Part shown: piece after piece, positions 9,301 to 22,100 of the stretch
Position numbering within the stretch: position 1 is the first letter of the stretch
Layout of the letters: each line of letters begins with the position of its first letter
Source of the DNA: Microglena sp. YARC
Taxonomy: Eukaryota; Chlorophyta; Chlorophyceae; Chlamydomonadales; Chlamydomonadaceae
Reading direction: 5' to 3'
Length of the DNA: 64,000 bases
Assembly (NCBI GenBank): GCA_022414725.1
Contig: CM039463.1
Location: 36,160,863 to 36,224,862, forward strand
Notes under the pieces: generated by a model
What the model was told of the DNA's origin: nothing
What the model saw: the letters and a program-made list of their open reading frames with translations, nothing else
The model's database searches: none
Translations under genes and position numbers: made by a program

Positions 9301-10143
9301 CCTGGAAAATTTTGAGCCGACCAGAGCTCGGCAAGAGCAAGAATGCCTGCCCATGGGTGCCTCGGACCTTTTCCACGATTGGGATTGACAGGTCCAAGGT
9401 TCATTTCCGATATATCCATTTCCGACAGATCAACCAGAGCCAATGGCGACAAATCCGAATATGAGAACTTAGAGGTTGGGACTTCTGGAAGCGATCCCTC
9501 GATTGGGATCTTGTCGAAAACGGACACACAAGTCGAATGAAGGAAAACGTTGGTACTTCGGGTGTACGGCCCCGGGGCCAAACGTCAACATCCCGGCCGG
9601 GTCTGGGCCGCCCCCGTGGCATCCCTCTCTCTGAGGGAAACCCACCTCCTGGGGTGAAAATCCTTTCACAACTAGAAGAGTGGGGGGGGGGGGGGGGGGG
9701 CGGGGGGCCTGGCCACCCTGGCCCGGAGGAGGGTCTGCCCAAGTCTGCCACTCTGCCTACGACAATTGAACGCTCGCGCTCTGCAGGTGGCGTGGGCTCG
9801 CGGGCTTTGTCGCCGTCGAACCCTTAGGTTCGACTGCAGAGTCTGAACGTCCTCAAAATGGCGGAAAAGGTCGGCCCTAGTTGCCTTCAGATCCGATTAG
9901 ACCCGAATAATTGACATGGGCGTGTCTTAAATCAGCATCCGGTATGTGATTGCATTCTGCACTCTATAGTGTGCAGTAAGTAGTAACGTTCTTACTACCC
10001 ATGTTAGCTCTTTACTCTGCCTGCAGACGGTGAGCAGCTCCAAACAATTACCCGGCTAACAATCAAACTAAAGGGTAAAAGAAAGAAAGTACAGCCGGCA
10101 CGTAGTGGCCGAGGAAGATTAGCTTCCAGGGAGGGGGGGGGGG
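9301..10143. other. No supported gene; GC-rich with poly-G tracts
   Basis: 9590-9680 matches, inverted, parts of 6452-6500 and of 57533-57575 (GAAAATCCTTTCACAACTAG), so it is a dispersed-repeat fragment. A G tract lies at about 9683-9706. Another poly-G tract directly precedes the transposon target site. A weak copy of the GACGGTGAGCAGC hairpin motif is at about 10027. Confidence 0.5.
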
Positions 10144-10152
10144 GCGCGAGGG
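10144..10152. repeat. Left 9-bp target site duplication of the MULE
   Basis: GCGCGAGGG immediately precedes the left terminal inverted repeat. The same nine bases follow the right terminus at 28937-28945. Nine bp is the typical Mutator-superfamily length. Confidence 0.95.
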
Positions 10153-10207
10153 CCCTGCGTCAAGTAAACCCAGACATTACTTTTCCTAGACAATTGACGT
10201 CAGCAGG
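10153..10207 (+). repeat. Left terminal inverted repeat of the MULE (55 bp)
   Basis: Begins CCCTGCGTCAAGTAAACCCA and ends TTGACGTCAGCAGG. It is identical over all 55 positions to the reverse complement of 28882-28936. It contains a GACGTC palindrome that may be a transposase-binding or promoter site. Confidence 0.95.
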
Positions 10208-10571
10208 GGTTGACAGGTCATGGCCAGAAGACTACAGGTCATCGTTTGCAATACAATCGTCAAAGCGCCTGTTCGTACCCCTTTGGGACGTTGCATCTAA
10301 GAAGCGTAATTCTTTCTCGAAGGCAGATCGCTTGATTCGCTGGCTATTTTGCAGTTTCGCAGGCTTCAGATTGAACTTTCTACCTTTCTATGGAGACCCA
10401 CAAAAATACAAATGCTAGACGTAAGTCGTGCAACCATAATTTCGGGGGGTCTACTCCCAACACTGGCCCAAAGCGCAAGGCAACTTTTGACCCTTTCTGT
10501 TGTGGGACTTGTCCAGCTCCCCCGCCTTACAAGGTGGATCAAGGCCAACTCGTCAGACTTCTCCTTGTCCG
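10208..10571 (+). promoter_or_regulatory. Probable promoter and leader of the accessory gene
   Basis: Non-repetitive 364 bp between the left terminus and the ATG at 10572. MULE genes are usually driven from or next to the terminal repeats, so I infer the promoter lies here. No clear TATA box. Small open frames overlap but none is convincing. Confidence 0.35.
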
Positions 10572-11679
10572 ATGGCGGAGCAGATTGTTGAACCGGCCGC
10601 CCTTCAGTACAGCCAGCTGCGAGATTTCGGCAAGGGTTACCCTAAGACGTTTTACAACAGCAGCGATAAAACTGCTGTCAACGCCGCGACCCACTTTGTG
10701 ACTATGCTGGCACCCTGCTCGGGGATAGTGGGAACTCCGTTCATCCACGACCCCTCTGATGCTGACTTAGTTTCGTTTTGCTGCAGCAGCAAGTGCATGG
10801 CGAACCCTTGAACTAAGAAGAATGCCAAAAAGCAGGAAGTGAGAAGGCTGGACCCCAAGGGGGCCGTTGCCATTGCGATCCTCCTCACCCGAGATGGTCA
10901 GCGGAGCGGCGTCATCAAGAAGGAGCTGGTCCTCTTGGTGTCCCACCTAGAATGCGTGGTGAACCTTGCCAACAACGTCAGTTATGACAAATGTAAAGAC
11001 CAGAAGTTCTGGATGTCCCGTTGGTGTGAGTCCGATGAGCTGAAGTTTGGTCTGTCCAACACCCTGGCTTTAGCCATGGTGGAGCAGAAGGTGAGAATGA
11101 ATTTTGATGTGTGCAAACGTTAAGGTTCTGAGTCTAACTTGAAATGCCATACATTTATCACAATCAAACTACAATGATAGCTAACATGTAAGAAGCTTGA
11201 ACATAGGGGGGTGATGTAGAAGGCGCAAAATAATACATACATTCATGCAAACCAGTGTTGTTAAGATAGAACACTCTGTCTCACACTTGTGGGTGGACCG
11301 TAGCTTGGCAGGCGCTGATTTGAAACAAGCTGCAAATTTGTTAGGCCCCCTGAAGAACCCTTGTATAAATATATTCCAGTTGAATATTGTTTCAAATATT
11401 GCTATGCATAGGCATAACGACTACCAATTCACGCATGCATGCGCCATTTTGGCAAACACATATATACTACGTGGTTATTTATATAACATGGTTTGTTGTT
11501 TCCTTGATTTCATTCAGGTACCCACCCTTTTCCGAGAGATGTTGCAGTTCAACGCCGACGAGTTCGTCCAGAGCAAGCTTCCTGAAGTGCCCGGGACAGA
11601 TAAATTGGTATCGAAAGTCTATGCCTCAGCAAAGTGGGAACGGGTCGATGATGAGGAGGAGGACAATGAGGATCTGTAG
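10572..11679 (+). CDS. MULE accessory protein gene, two exons, interrupted by one in-frame TGA
   Basis: Exon 10572-11090 starts ATGGCGGAGCAG (MAEQIVEPAALQYSQLRDFG) and ends GAGCAGAAG/GTGAGA. Exon 11518-11679 follows TTGATTTCATTCAG and ends TAG. The junction is phase 0. The 226-codon frame includes GVIKKELVLLVSHLECVVNL, FWMSRWCESDELKFGLSNTL and an acidic end DDEEEDNEDL. Codon 80 is TGA (10809-10811), with the frame clearly continuing after it (TKKNAKKQEVRRLDPKG). This may be a disabling mutation, an assembly error or recoding; the tiny excision needed to remove it has no sensible splice sites. Position near the terminus opposite the transposase fits a mudrB-like accessory role, but I recognise no sequence similarity. 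No transmembrane segment or known domain. Confidence 0.6.
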
Positions 11680-12430
11680 GGGAATTGGCCCCTCTATTTA
11701 TGGGGACTAAGCATAGCAGCTTCTAGGCAGCTCTTTTCACCCGCCTTTTTGCAAAACCTGAAGCTAGCACGTGCGTATGATAGCTGGTATTTCAGGCATT
11801 CCACTGCAGTTGCCTTCGTGGTGTTTGACTAAGTCCCTAGCTATTGGAGCTGGGTGGAAGCTGCCACGTGTACCCCAAACTGAAACCTTTTCTACTTATG
11901 TGTGCACTTCGGATCTTGAGTGGAATTGGCCCCTTTATTTATGGGGACTGAGCTTAGCAGCTTCTAGGCAGCTCTTTTCACCCGCATTTGGCAAAACCTT
12001 AAGCTAGCTTGTGTGTATGACAACTGGACTGAGTCCCTAGCTAATGGAGCTGTGTGGAAGCTGTCACGTGTAATCCAGAACCGAAACCTTTTCTACTTAT
12101 GTTTGCACTTAGGATCTGTTGGGGAATTGGCCCCATTAATTACGGGGATTGAGCGCAGCAGTTTCTAGGCAGCTCTTATCACCCGCATTTGGCAAAACCT
12201 TAAGCTTGCTAGTGTGTATGACAACTGGACTTTCAGGCATTCCAATGCACTTGTACTGATGGGTTCAGACTAAGTCCCTAGCTAATGGGGCTGTGTGGAA
12301 GCTGCCACGAGTAACCCCCAACGGAAACCTATGCTACCTATGTGTTAACTAAGGATTTGTTGGGGAATTGGCCCCTTTATTTATGGGGACTATTTGTAGC
12401 ATCTTCTAGGCAGCTCCTTTCATCCGCCTT
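11680..12430. repeat. ~235-bp tandem repeat, four copies
   Basis: Each unit starts GGAATTGGCCCCTTTATTTA and includes AGCAGCTTCTAGGCAGCTCT, so it embeds half of the foldback family. The first copy starts at the stop codon of the accessory gene and would be its 3' region. Confidence 0.85.
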
Positions 12431-12579
12431 TTGATTTCTAAATTTCTCACAAGCGTGATGTTCTATATCTAATTATCGGTAATTGTTAGTCTGAGTCAGA
12501 TTATGCTGAATCATTATTTGTAATAATATTCGCCTTCCTACGCAGTTTTCCTCGATACAAATTGTGGAAGACGCAATGC

Positions 12580-12860
12580 TGTCTTGAACTTGAAATCCTA
12601 ATTCATGGATTCCAAGAAATTGCAATGCCGGCCACCCAAACCCTTATCCCCCATTTCTGGCCACCCCATACTCCCCAACCCTGTAAATGAATCCTGGAAC
12701 GCTGTAGACCTGGCCAGGACGCTCACCCCTGTACTGCGGCGCTGTCGATCTGCACTGGATTTCAAGAAATTGCAATGCCGGCCACCCAAATGATGTGCCC
12801 CATTTCTGGCCACCCCATACTCCCCAACCCTGTCAATGAATCCTGGTCACTTAATATAAA
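12580..12860. repeat. ~150-bp direct duplication
   Basis: Two copies of CAAGAAATTGCAATGCCGGC through CATACTCCCCAACCCTGT and CAATGAATCCTGG, at about 12608 and 12763. Confidence 0.85.
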
Positions 12861-14945
12861 TATTACTGGCCTGAACAATGACGAGTGTTTTCCAGCCTAC
12901 ACGCTTGATCGCCGTCTTAGGCAATAACATACTCAATCCGAATCTTCGCATTCGGATCAACCTAAGGAGGTCCGCTCTCTATGAATACACGCAATGCTGT
13001 CTTGAACTTGAATTACTTACATTTTGCAGCCTGCAAGGCCCTTTGCCGTCTTCATTAGTAAAAATACTTAATCGTTATCAACGCATTCAGATAAAATATA
13101 GCGGATCCGGTCAATTAATATAAACAGTGCTGGCCTGAACTATGGAGAGTAGTTTCCAGCTTGCACGCTTGATCGCCGTCTTCGCAATACCATACTCAAT
13201 CCGTGTCTTAGCATTCAGATCAAACTTATGATATCCGCTCTCTATGAATACACGCAACGCTGTTTTGAACTTGAATTCCTTACATCCTGCAGCCTGCAAG
13301 GCTCCCTGCCGTCTACATAAGTAAAAATACTAAATCGTTATCAACGCATTCAGATAAAATATAGGGGATCCGGTCACTTAATAGAAACAGTGCTGGCCTG
13401 AACTATGGCGAGTGGTTTCCAGCCTGCACGCTTGATCGCCGTCTTCGGAAATACCATACTCAATCCGTATGTAAGCATTCAGATCAAAATTAGGATATCC
13501 GCTGTGTATGAATACACGCAATGCTATTTTGAACTTGAATTCCTTACATCCTGCAGCCTGCAAGGCTCCCTGCCGTCTACATTAGTAAAAATACTAAATC
13601 GTTATCAACGCATTCGGATAAATATGTAGGGGATCCGTTCACTTAATAGAAACAGTGCTGGCCTGAACTATGGCGAGTGGTTTCCAGCCTGCACGCTTGA
13701 TCGCCGTCTTCGCAATAACATACTCAATTCGTATCTAAGCATTCATATCAAACTTAGAATATCCCCTCTCTATGAATCAGGCGATGCTATTTTGATCTTG
13801 AATCCCTTACATCCTGCAGCCTGCAAGGATCCTTCCCGTCTACATCAGTTAAAGACTAAATCGTTATCAACGCATTCAGATAAAATATAGGGGATCCGGT
13901 CACTTAATAGAAACAGTGCTGGCCTGAACTACGGAGAGTGGTTTCCAGCCTGCACGCTTGATCCCCGTCTTCGACAATAACATACTCAATCCGTATATAA
14001 GCATTCAGATCAACCTTCGGATATCTCCTATCTAATCATGCACGCAACGCTGTCTTCAACTTGAATTCCTTACATCCTGGAGCCTGCAAGGTTCCCTGCC
14101 GTCTACATAAGTAAAAATACTAAATCGTTATCAGCGCATCCAGATAAAATATAGGAGATCCGGTCACTTAATAGAAACAGTGCTGGCCTGAACTATGGCG
14201 AGTGGTTTCCAGCCTGCACGCTTGATCGCCGTCTTCGCAATAACATACTCAATCTGTATCTAAGCATTCAGATCAAAATTAGGATATCCGCTCTCAATGA
14301 ATGCACGCAACACTGTCTTGATTTGATTCCTTACATCCTGCAGCCTGCAAGGCTCCCTGCCGTCTACATTAGTAAAAATACTAAATCGTTATCAACGCAT
14401 GCAGATAAAATATAGGGGATCCGGTCACTTAATAGACAAACAGTGCTGACCTGAACTATGGAGAGTAGTTTCCAGCTTGCACGCTTGATCGCCGTCTTCG
14501 GCAATACCATACCCAATCTGTATCTAAGCATTCAAATCGAACTTAGGATATCCCCTCTCAATGAATGCACGCAACGCTGTTTTGAACTTGAATTCCTTAC
14601 ATCCTGCAGCCTGCAAGGCTCCCTGCCGTCTACATAAGTAAAAATACTAAATCGTTATCAACGCGATCAGATAAAATAAAGGGGATCCGGTCACTTAATA
14701 GACAAACAGTGCTGGCCTGAACAATGGAGAGTAGTTTCCAGCCTGCACGCTTGATCCCCGTCTTCGGTAATAACATACTGAATCCGTATCTAAGCATTCA
14801 GATCAAAATTAGGATATCCGCTCTCTATGATACACGCAACGCTGTCTTGAACTTGAATTACTTACATCCAGCAGCCTGTAAGGCTCCTTGCCGTCTACAT
14901 CAGTACAATACTAAAGCGTTATAAATGCATTCAGATAGAGGCTGT
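12846..14945. repeat. ~262-bp tandem repeat, eight copies
   Basis: Units begin near 12846, 13105, 13373, 13637, 13906, 14162, 14425 and 14690, with GTGCTGGCCTGAACTATGG, CAGCCTGCACGCTTGATCGC and CATCCTGCAGCCTGCAAGGC. Divergence between copies is mostly substitutions and small indels. No coding potential beyond chance frames. Confidence 0.93.
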
Positions 14946-14984
14946 TTGTTGCAGCAGAAAATAAAAGATCTGGGATAGAACCCT

Positions 14985-15600
14985 CAATCCATCCATTTGT
15001 TTAGGGACCTGCCTAGAAGTTGCCTCTCATAGCTGAAAAGAAAAGCTCTGCGATAGACCTGGCCTCCCACCCAATGGCCAAGGGAGCTGCCTAGAAGCTG
15101 CCGCTCGTAGCTGAAAATACAATATCTGCAATAGACCTGGCCTCCCACCCAATGGCTAAGGGAGCTGCCTAGAAACTGCCACTCATAGCAGAAAAGAAAA
15201 GCTCTGTGATAGTCCTGGCCTCCCACCCAATGGCTAAGGGAGCTGCCTAGAAGCTGCCGTTTGTACCTGAAAAGAAAAGCTCTGTGATAGACCCCTCAAT
15301 CCACTCATTTGCTTATGGAACTGCCTAGAAGCTGCCACTCATAGCTGAAAAGAAAAGCTCTGCATTAGACCCCTCCTTCCACTCATTGGCCAAGGGAGCT
15401 GCCTAGAAGCTGCCGCTCGTAGCTGAAAATAAAATATCTGCGATAGAACCCTCCATCCACTCATTGGCTTAGGGAGCTGCCTAGAAGCTGCCGCTTGTAG
15501 CTGAAAAGAAAAGCTCTGTGATAGACCTGGCCTCCCACCCAATGGCTAAGGGAGCTGCCTACAAGCTGCAGCTCATAGCTGGAATGAAAAGCTCTGTAAC
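14985..15600. repeat. ~79-bp tandem repeat containing foldback half-sites, eight copies
   Basis: GGGAGCTGCCTAGAAGCTGC recurs every 75-82 bp, separated by TAGCTGAAAAGAAAAGCTCTG and variants. This is the same 20-bp palindromic module that bounds the ~155-bp foldback elements elsewhere, here amplified in tandem inside the MULE. Confidence 0.9.
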
Positions 15601-15786
15601 CCCTCCTTATACCTTAAGGAGCGGGTGTTTTGGGCAGCCAATTACCTTTTTCTAGTTCTTGTTGTTACTAGTTATACTGATGTTGCCATTGCACACATGG
15701 GCGTTGAACAATGATTATTTCCAAAGGTATGCCTGCCTGTTGTGTTGGCTACTGTTGTTGGTAGTGGTGGTGCTGCTGCTGCGCTA
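15601..15786. other. Probable 3' region of the transposase gene
   Basis: Short unique stretch between the 79-bp array and the transposase stop. The alternative glutamine frame of the tail continues to 15749. No clear TGTAA signal on the minus strand. Confidence 0.3.
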
Positions 15787-16091
15787 TCAATCGTTGCAAT
15801 CTTTGAAGTTGTTGCTGCTGTAGCTGTTGCTGCTCTTCCTGGCTAAGTGGTGGGGCTGGCTGTTGTTGTTGTTGCATTTGTAGCAGTTGCTGCACTTGCT
15901 GGCTAGGGTACTGGGCTGTCTGCTGTTGCTGTTGCCTTTGTAGCACTTGCTGGCTAGGGTACTGGGCTGTCTGTTGTTGTTGTTGCCTTTGTACCACTTG
16001 CTGGCTAGTGTACTGGGCTCTCTGTTGTTGTTGTTGTTGTTGTTGCCTTTGTACTTCTTGCTGCACTTGCTGGCTAGTGTACTGGGCTGTC

Positions 16092-16131
<40 letters not shown>

Positions 16132-19100
16132 GCCTTTGTACTTCTTGCTGCACTTGCTGGCTAGGGTACTGGGCTGTCTACTGTGTTGTTGCCTTTGTAG
16201 CACTTGCTGCGCTTGCTGGCTATGGTACTGGGCTGTCTGTTGTTGTTGGTGCACTTGTAGTAGCAGTTGCTGCACGTCCTGGGTTGTTAGTCCTTGTTGT
16301 TGCAACTGCTGCAACTGCTGCAAGAGCTGAACCTGCTGTGCGAATTGCACTTGATGTGCAGTAGTTTGTTGTTGTCCTGGCTGCACACCTGATTGTTCGA
16401 GGCCTGATGTACCGTGACATGATGTATTTTCACGCACATGCTTTGTAGGAGTTAGCGGCTGTTTTTGTTGTTCTCGCTGTTGCTGTGGTTGTTCTTCCTC
16501 TTGATGCTGATTTGAGGTTGGTGTAACCCTGCCTCTGATTCGCTTTTCCAGGTGCCTTGTGGGAGTGTGCTGCGGTGATTGTTGTGGTGTTCTTTGACGT
16601 ACTGATTTCCCCTGAACCACATTGGTCTTGTTTTCTTTGGGTCCTTTTTGGTGTACGTTGCATGTGTCAGCGGCACAATGCGTTGGGCAAAATAAGCACC
16701 CCTTTTTCTGGATTGTGTTGCACATCTGAGTACGACAGTGAGAATTCTCTTTCTTATTTCTAGGCGCGTACGTGCTGTGGTGCTGTTCTGTGGTTGCATG
16801 GTGCTGTGTTACTGCGGTGCTGTGGTGCTCAGGTGCTGTTGTTCTGTGCTGTGTAATGGTTGCATGGTGCTGTGGTAATGTGGTACTGTGTTGCCGAGGT
16901 GCTGTGGTTCTTTGCTGTGCTTTGGTTGCATGGTGCTGTGGTGCTGTGGTACCGAGGTGCTGAGGTGCAGTGGTTCTGTGCTGTGCTGTTGCTGCGTGCT
17001 GTGCTGCTGCCTTTTTTTCAGCTTTTTGTGCGGCTATTTTTTTGACGTGTTCTAAGAGGTCTTCTTGGGCTATCACCTTCCGCTTTGCTTCTTCTTCCAG
17101 TTTCCAATTTTTTTCCTCCTCCCCGCTGAACACTAGCAAGTCCCAAACGTCTTCCTGGTCCTTGATAGCCTTCTGAGCTTTTCGGCTAGGCTCTGACAAG
17201 TGAGACCTGCAAACAGTGAAATACGGTTGTCATGCGGTGTGCAATGCGGCACTCAACTTTATCCTGCCCTGCCCTGCCCTGCTGCTCTATCCTGCTCTAT
17301 CTTGCCCTGCCCTGGTGCTCTATCCTGCTCTATCTTGCCCTACCCTATCCTGCCCTGCCCCATCCTGCCCTGACCTATCTTGTCCTGCCCGATCCTGCCC
17401 CGCACTGCTGATCTATCTTGCCCTGCAATGCCCTATCCTACCCTATCCTGCCCTGCCCTGCCCCTTCGTGCCCTGACCTATCTTGCCCTCCCTTCTACTG
17501 CCCTACTCTGTCCATCCTCCCCTATACTGCCCTGCCCGCCCAATCTGGTCCCATCTTACCCTGCCCTATCCTCCCCTTACGTACCAGGACTGGTTCAACC
17601 AATTTGCCATGAGGCCATGGTCACGGTGACTAGCCTCGCCAAAGTAGACATCCATCGATACGTGTTTTTCAGGAGTTGCAGTCCACAACCTTTTGTAACA
17701 CCGGTTCATGGATTCACAAGAGGAATTGGTGCGATGTGTTGATGCTCTCATGCCCTCAGGCAATTCGGTGGTGGTACCGACATATTGGTTGTGTGATGTG
17801 TCCTACCTGAGTCCTCAGTACGCATGAGATGTGCGTGTGCGGGGGGGGGGGGTGGAAGGGGTTGGCACTCACAGAGGTAGAAAAGCAATGTTGGCCAAAG
17901 TGGATGAAAGTGGCATAGATGAATAGGTATTTGCAAATGAGTAATGTCACTGAAAGTTTCATAAAAAAAAAATGAGTCTGATGTGTCCTACCTGAGTCCT
18001 CAGTACGCATGAGATGTGCGTGTGCGGGGGGGGGGTGGAAGGGGTTGGCACTCACAGAGGTAGAAAAGCAATGTTGGCCAAAGTGGATGAAAGTGGCATA
18101 GATGAATAGGTATTTGCAAATGAGTAATGTCACTGAAAGTTTCAACAAAAAAAAATGAGTCTGATGTGTCCTACCTGAGTCCTCAGTACGCATGAGATGT
18201 GCGTGTGCGGGGGGGGGGTGGAAGCGGTTGGCACTCACAGAGGTAGAAAAGCAATGTTGGCCAAAGTGGATGAAAGTGGCATAGATGAATAGGTATTTGC
18301 AAATGAGTAATGTCACTGAAAGTTTCATAAAAAAAAATGAGTCTGATGTGTCCTACCTGAGTCCTCAGTACGCATGAGATGTGCGTGTGCGGGGGGGAGG
18401 GTGGAAGGGGTTGGCACTCACAGAGGTAGAAAAGCAATGTTGGCCAAAGTGGATGAAAGTGGCATAAGATGAATAGGTATTTGCAAATGAGTAATGTCAC
18501 TGAAAGTTTCAACAAAAAAAAATGAGTCTGATGTGTCTACTGAGTCTCAGAGAGTGTGCATGAGATGTGCGTGTGCGGGGGGGGGTGGGAAGGGGCTTGG
18601 CACTCACGGAGCGGAGGTAGAAGAAGCAATGTTGGCCAAAGTGGATGAAAGTGGAGATGAAACTAGGTGCAATGAGTATGTCACTTGAAAGAGAAAGTGC
18701 AACACAAAAATGAGTCTGCATGTGTATGTCCTCCTACCTGAGTCCTCAGTACGCATGAGATGTGCGTGTGCGGGGGGGGGAGGGTGGAAAGTTGGCACTC
18801 ACGGAGTAGATAAGCATGTTGGCCAAAGTGGAATGAAAGTGGGATAGATTGAATGGTTTTGCAAATGAGCTAAAGGTGGCACGAAAGTTTGCATAAAAAA
18901 AAGATGAGTCTGATGTGTCTAACTGAGTCCTCAGTACAAATGAGAATGTGCGTGTGCGGAGGGGGGAGGGTTGAATAGGGGGTGGCACTCAAAGAGGTGA
19001 AGTAAATAGCAATGTGGCACAAAGTGGATGAAAGCATGGAATAGGCAAGATGGGATTTTTGCATGCAATGGTATTTGCAAATGAGTTAATGTCATGAAAG

Positions 19101-22100
19101 TTTCATAAAAAAACAATGAAGTCTGATGTGTGCCTACCTGAGTCCCTCAAGTACGCATAGAGATGTGCTGTATGCGGGGGGGAGGGTGAAGGGGTTGGCA
19201 ACTTCAAGAGGTAGAAAGCAATGTTGGCCAAAAGTTGGATGAAAGTGGCATAGATGAATAGGTATTTGCAAATGACTAAGTGTCACTGAAAGTCATAAAA
19301 AAATGAGTGTCTGATGTGTCCTACCTGAGTCCTCAGTACGCATGAAGAGTTGTGGCGGGGGGATGGTAGCGGGTGGCGTGGACTAAGGGTTGCACTCACA
19401 GAGGTAGAAAAAGCAATGTTGGAAAGTGGATGAAAGTGGCATAGATGGAATACGGTATTGCAAATGAGTAATGTCACTGAAAGTTTCATAAAAAAAAATG
19501 AGTCTGATGTGTCCTACCTGAGTCTCAGTACGCATGAGATGTGCGTGTGCGGGGGGGGGGTGGGTGAAGGGTTGGCACTCATCAGAGGTAGCCCAAAGCA
19601 ATGTTGGCCAAAGTGGATGAAAGTGGGCTAGATGAATAAGGTATTGCAAATGAGTAATGTCACTGAAAGTTTCACACAAAAAAATGAGTCTGATGTGTCC
19701 TACCTGAGTCCTCAGTACGCATGAGAGATGTGCGTGGTGCGGGGGGGAGGGTGGAAGGGGTTGGCAAAGTGTCAGCAAGGGGGTGTGAGAAAGGGATAGT
19801 GGATGACAAGTATAGATGAATAGGATTGCAAATCGCAGTAATGTCACTGAAAGTTTCGGCACCAAAAAAAATGAGTCTGATGTGTGCCCTACCTGAGTCC
19901 TCAGTAACATGCATGATCGTGCGTTGCGGGGGGGAGGGGTGGAAGGGTGGGGTTTTGCGCACTCAGCAGACGGTAGAAAAGCAATGTTGCGCCAAAGTGG
20001 ACTGGAAAGTGGCATAGATGAACACGTAAGGTTTTGGCAAATGAGTAATGTGCACTGAAAGTTTCAACAAAAAATGAGTCCTGATGTGTCCTACCTGAGT
20101 CCTCAGTACGCCATGAGAGTGCGTGTGCGGGGGGGGGTGGAAGGGGTTGGCACCACGGAAGCACTCACCCGTTGGCCCAAAGTGGATAAAGTGGCATAGA
20201 TGAATGGTATTTGCAAATGAGTAATGTCACTGAAAGTTTTCACAAAAAAATGAGTCTGATGTGTCCTACCTGAGTCCTCAGTATCGCATGAGATGTGCGT
20301 GTGCGGGGGGAGGCTGGAAGGGTGTGGCACTCACGGAGGTAGAAAAGCAATGTTTGGCCAAAGTGGAATGAAAGTGGCATAGATGAATAGGTTATTTGCA
20401 AATGAGTAATGTCACTGAAAGTTTCATAAAAAAAATGAGTCTGATGTGTCCTATCTGAGTCCTCAGTAGCGCATGAGATGTCGTGGTGCGCGGGGGAGGG
20501 TGGAGGGGTTTGGCACTCACAAGGTAGATAAACAATGTTGGCCAATAGTGGATTGAAAGTGGCATAGATGAATAGGTTTTGCAAATGAGTAATGTTCACT
20601 GAAAGTTTCAAACACAAAAAAATGAGTCTGATGTGTCCCTACCTGAGTCCTCAAGTACGCATGAGATGTGCGGTGCGGTGGGGGAGGTGGAAGGGGTTGG
20701 CACTCCACAGAGGTAGATAAAGCATGTTGGCCAAAGTGATGAAAGTGGCATAGATGAATAGGTATTTGCAATAAGTAATGTCATGAAAGTTTCAACACAA
20801 AAAATGAGCATGTGTCTACCTGAGTCCTTCAGTACGCATGAGATGTGCGTGTGCGGGGGGAGGGTGGAAGGGGTTGCACTACAAGCGGTAGAAAGCAATG
20901 TTGGCCAAAGTGGATGAAAGTGGCATAGAATGATATAGGTATTTGCAAATGAGTATGTCACTGAAAGTTTCAACACAAAAAATGAGTCTGATGTGTCCTA
21001 CCTGAGTCTAGTACGGCAATGAAGATGTTGCGTGTGCGGGGGGAGGGTGGAAGGGTTTGGCACTCACGGAGGTAGAAAACAATGTTGGCCAATGGTGAAG
21101 TGGCATAGATGAATAGGTATTTGCAAATGAGTATTACTGAAAGTTTCAACACAAAAAAATGAGTCTGATGTGTCCTACCTGAGTCCTCAGTAACGCATGA
21201 TGATGTTGCGTGTGCGGGGGAGGGTGGAAGGGTTGGCACTCACAGAGCAAGAAAGCAATGTTGGCCAAAATGGATGAAAAGTGCATAGATGAATAGGTAT
21301 TTGCAAATGAGTAATGTCACTGAAAGTTTCAACACAAAAAAATGAGTCTGAATGTGTCTAACCTGAGTCCTCAGTAAGCATGAGATGTGCGTGTGCGGGG
21401 GGGAGGGTGGAAGGGGTTGGCACTCACAGAGGTAGAAAAGGCAATGTTGGCCAAGTGGCTAAAGTGGCATAGATGAATAGGTATGTGCAAATGAGTAATG
21501 TCCTGAAAGTTTCAACAAAAAAATGAAGTCCCTGATGTGTCTACCTGAGTCCTCAGTACGATGAGATTGCGTGTGGCGGGGGGAGGTGAACGTTGCACTC
21601 ACAGAAGGTAAGAAAGCAATGTTTGGCAAAGTGGATGAAAGTGGCATAGATGAATAGGTATTTTGCAAATGAGTATGTTTCACTGAAAGTTTTCAAACAC
21701 CCCAAAAATGAGTCTCGATGTGTCCTAACCTGAGTCCTCAGTACGCATGAGATGTGCGGTGCGGGGGGGAGGGTGTGAAGGGGTTGGCAACTCACAGAGG
21801 TAGAAAGCAATGTTGGCCAAAGTGGATGAAAAGTGGCATAGATGGAATAGGTTTATTTGCAAATTGAGTAATGTCACGAAAGTTCAACATCAAAAAATGA
21901 GTCGATGTGTCCTATCCTGAGTCCTCAGTACGCATGAGATGTGCGTGTGCGGGGGGAGGTGGAAGGGGTTGGCACTCACAGAGGTAGAAAAGCAAATGTT
22001 GGCCAAGTGGATGAAAGTGGCATAGATGAATAGGTATTTGCAAATGAGTATATGTCACTTGAAGTTTCAACATAAAACAAATGATCTGATGTGTCCTACT

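Noticed and set aside
10809..10811. Selenocysteine at the in-frame TGA of the accessory gene
   Set aside because: No SECIS-like hairpin could be assigned in the 3' region by eye and the protein has no redox motif. A mutation or error is simpler.
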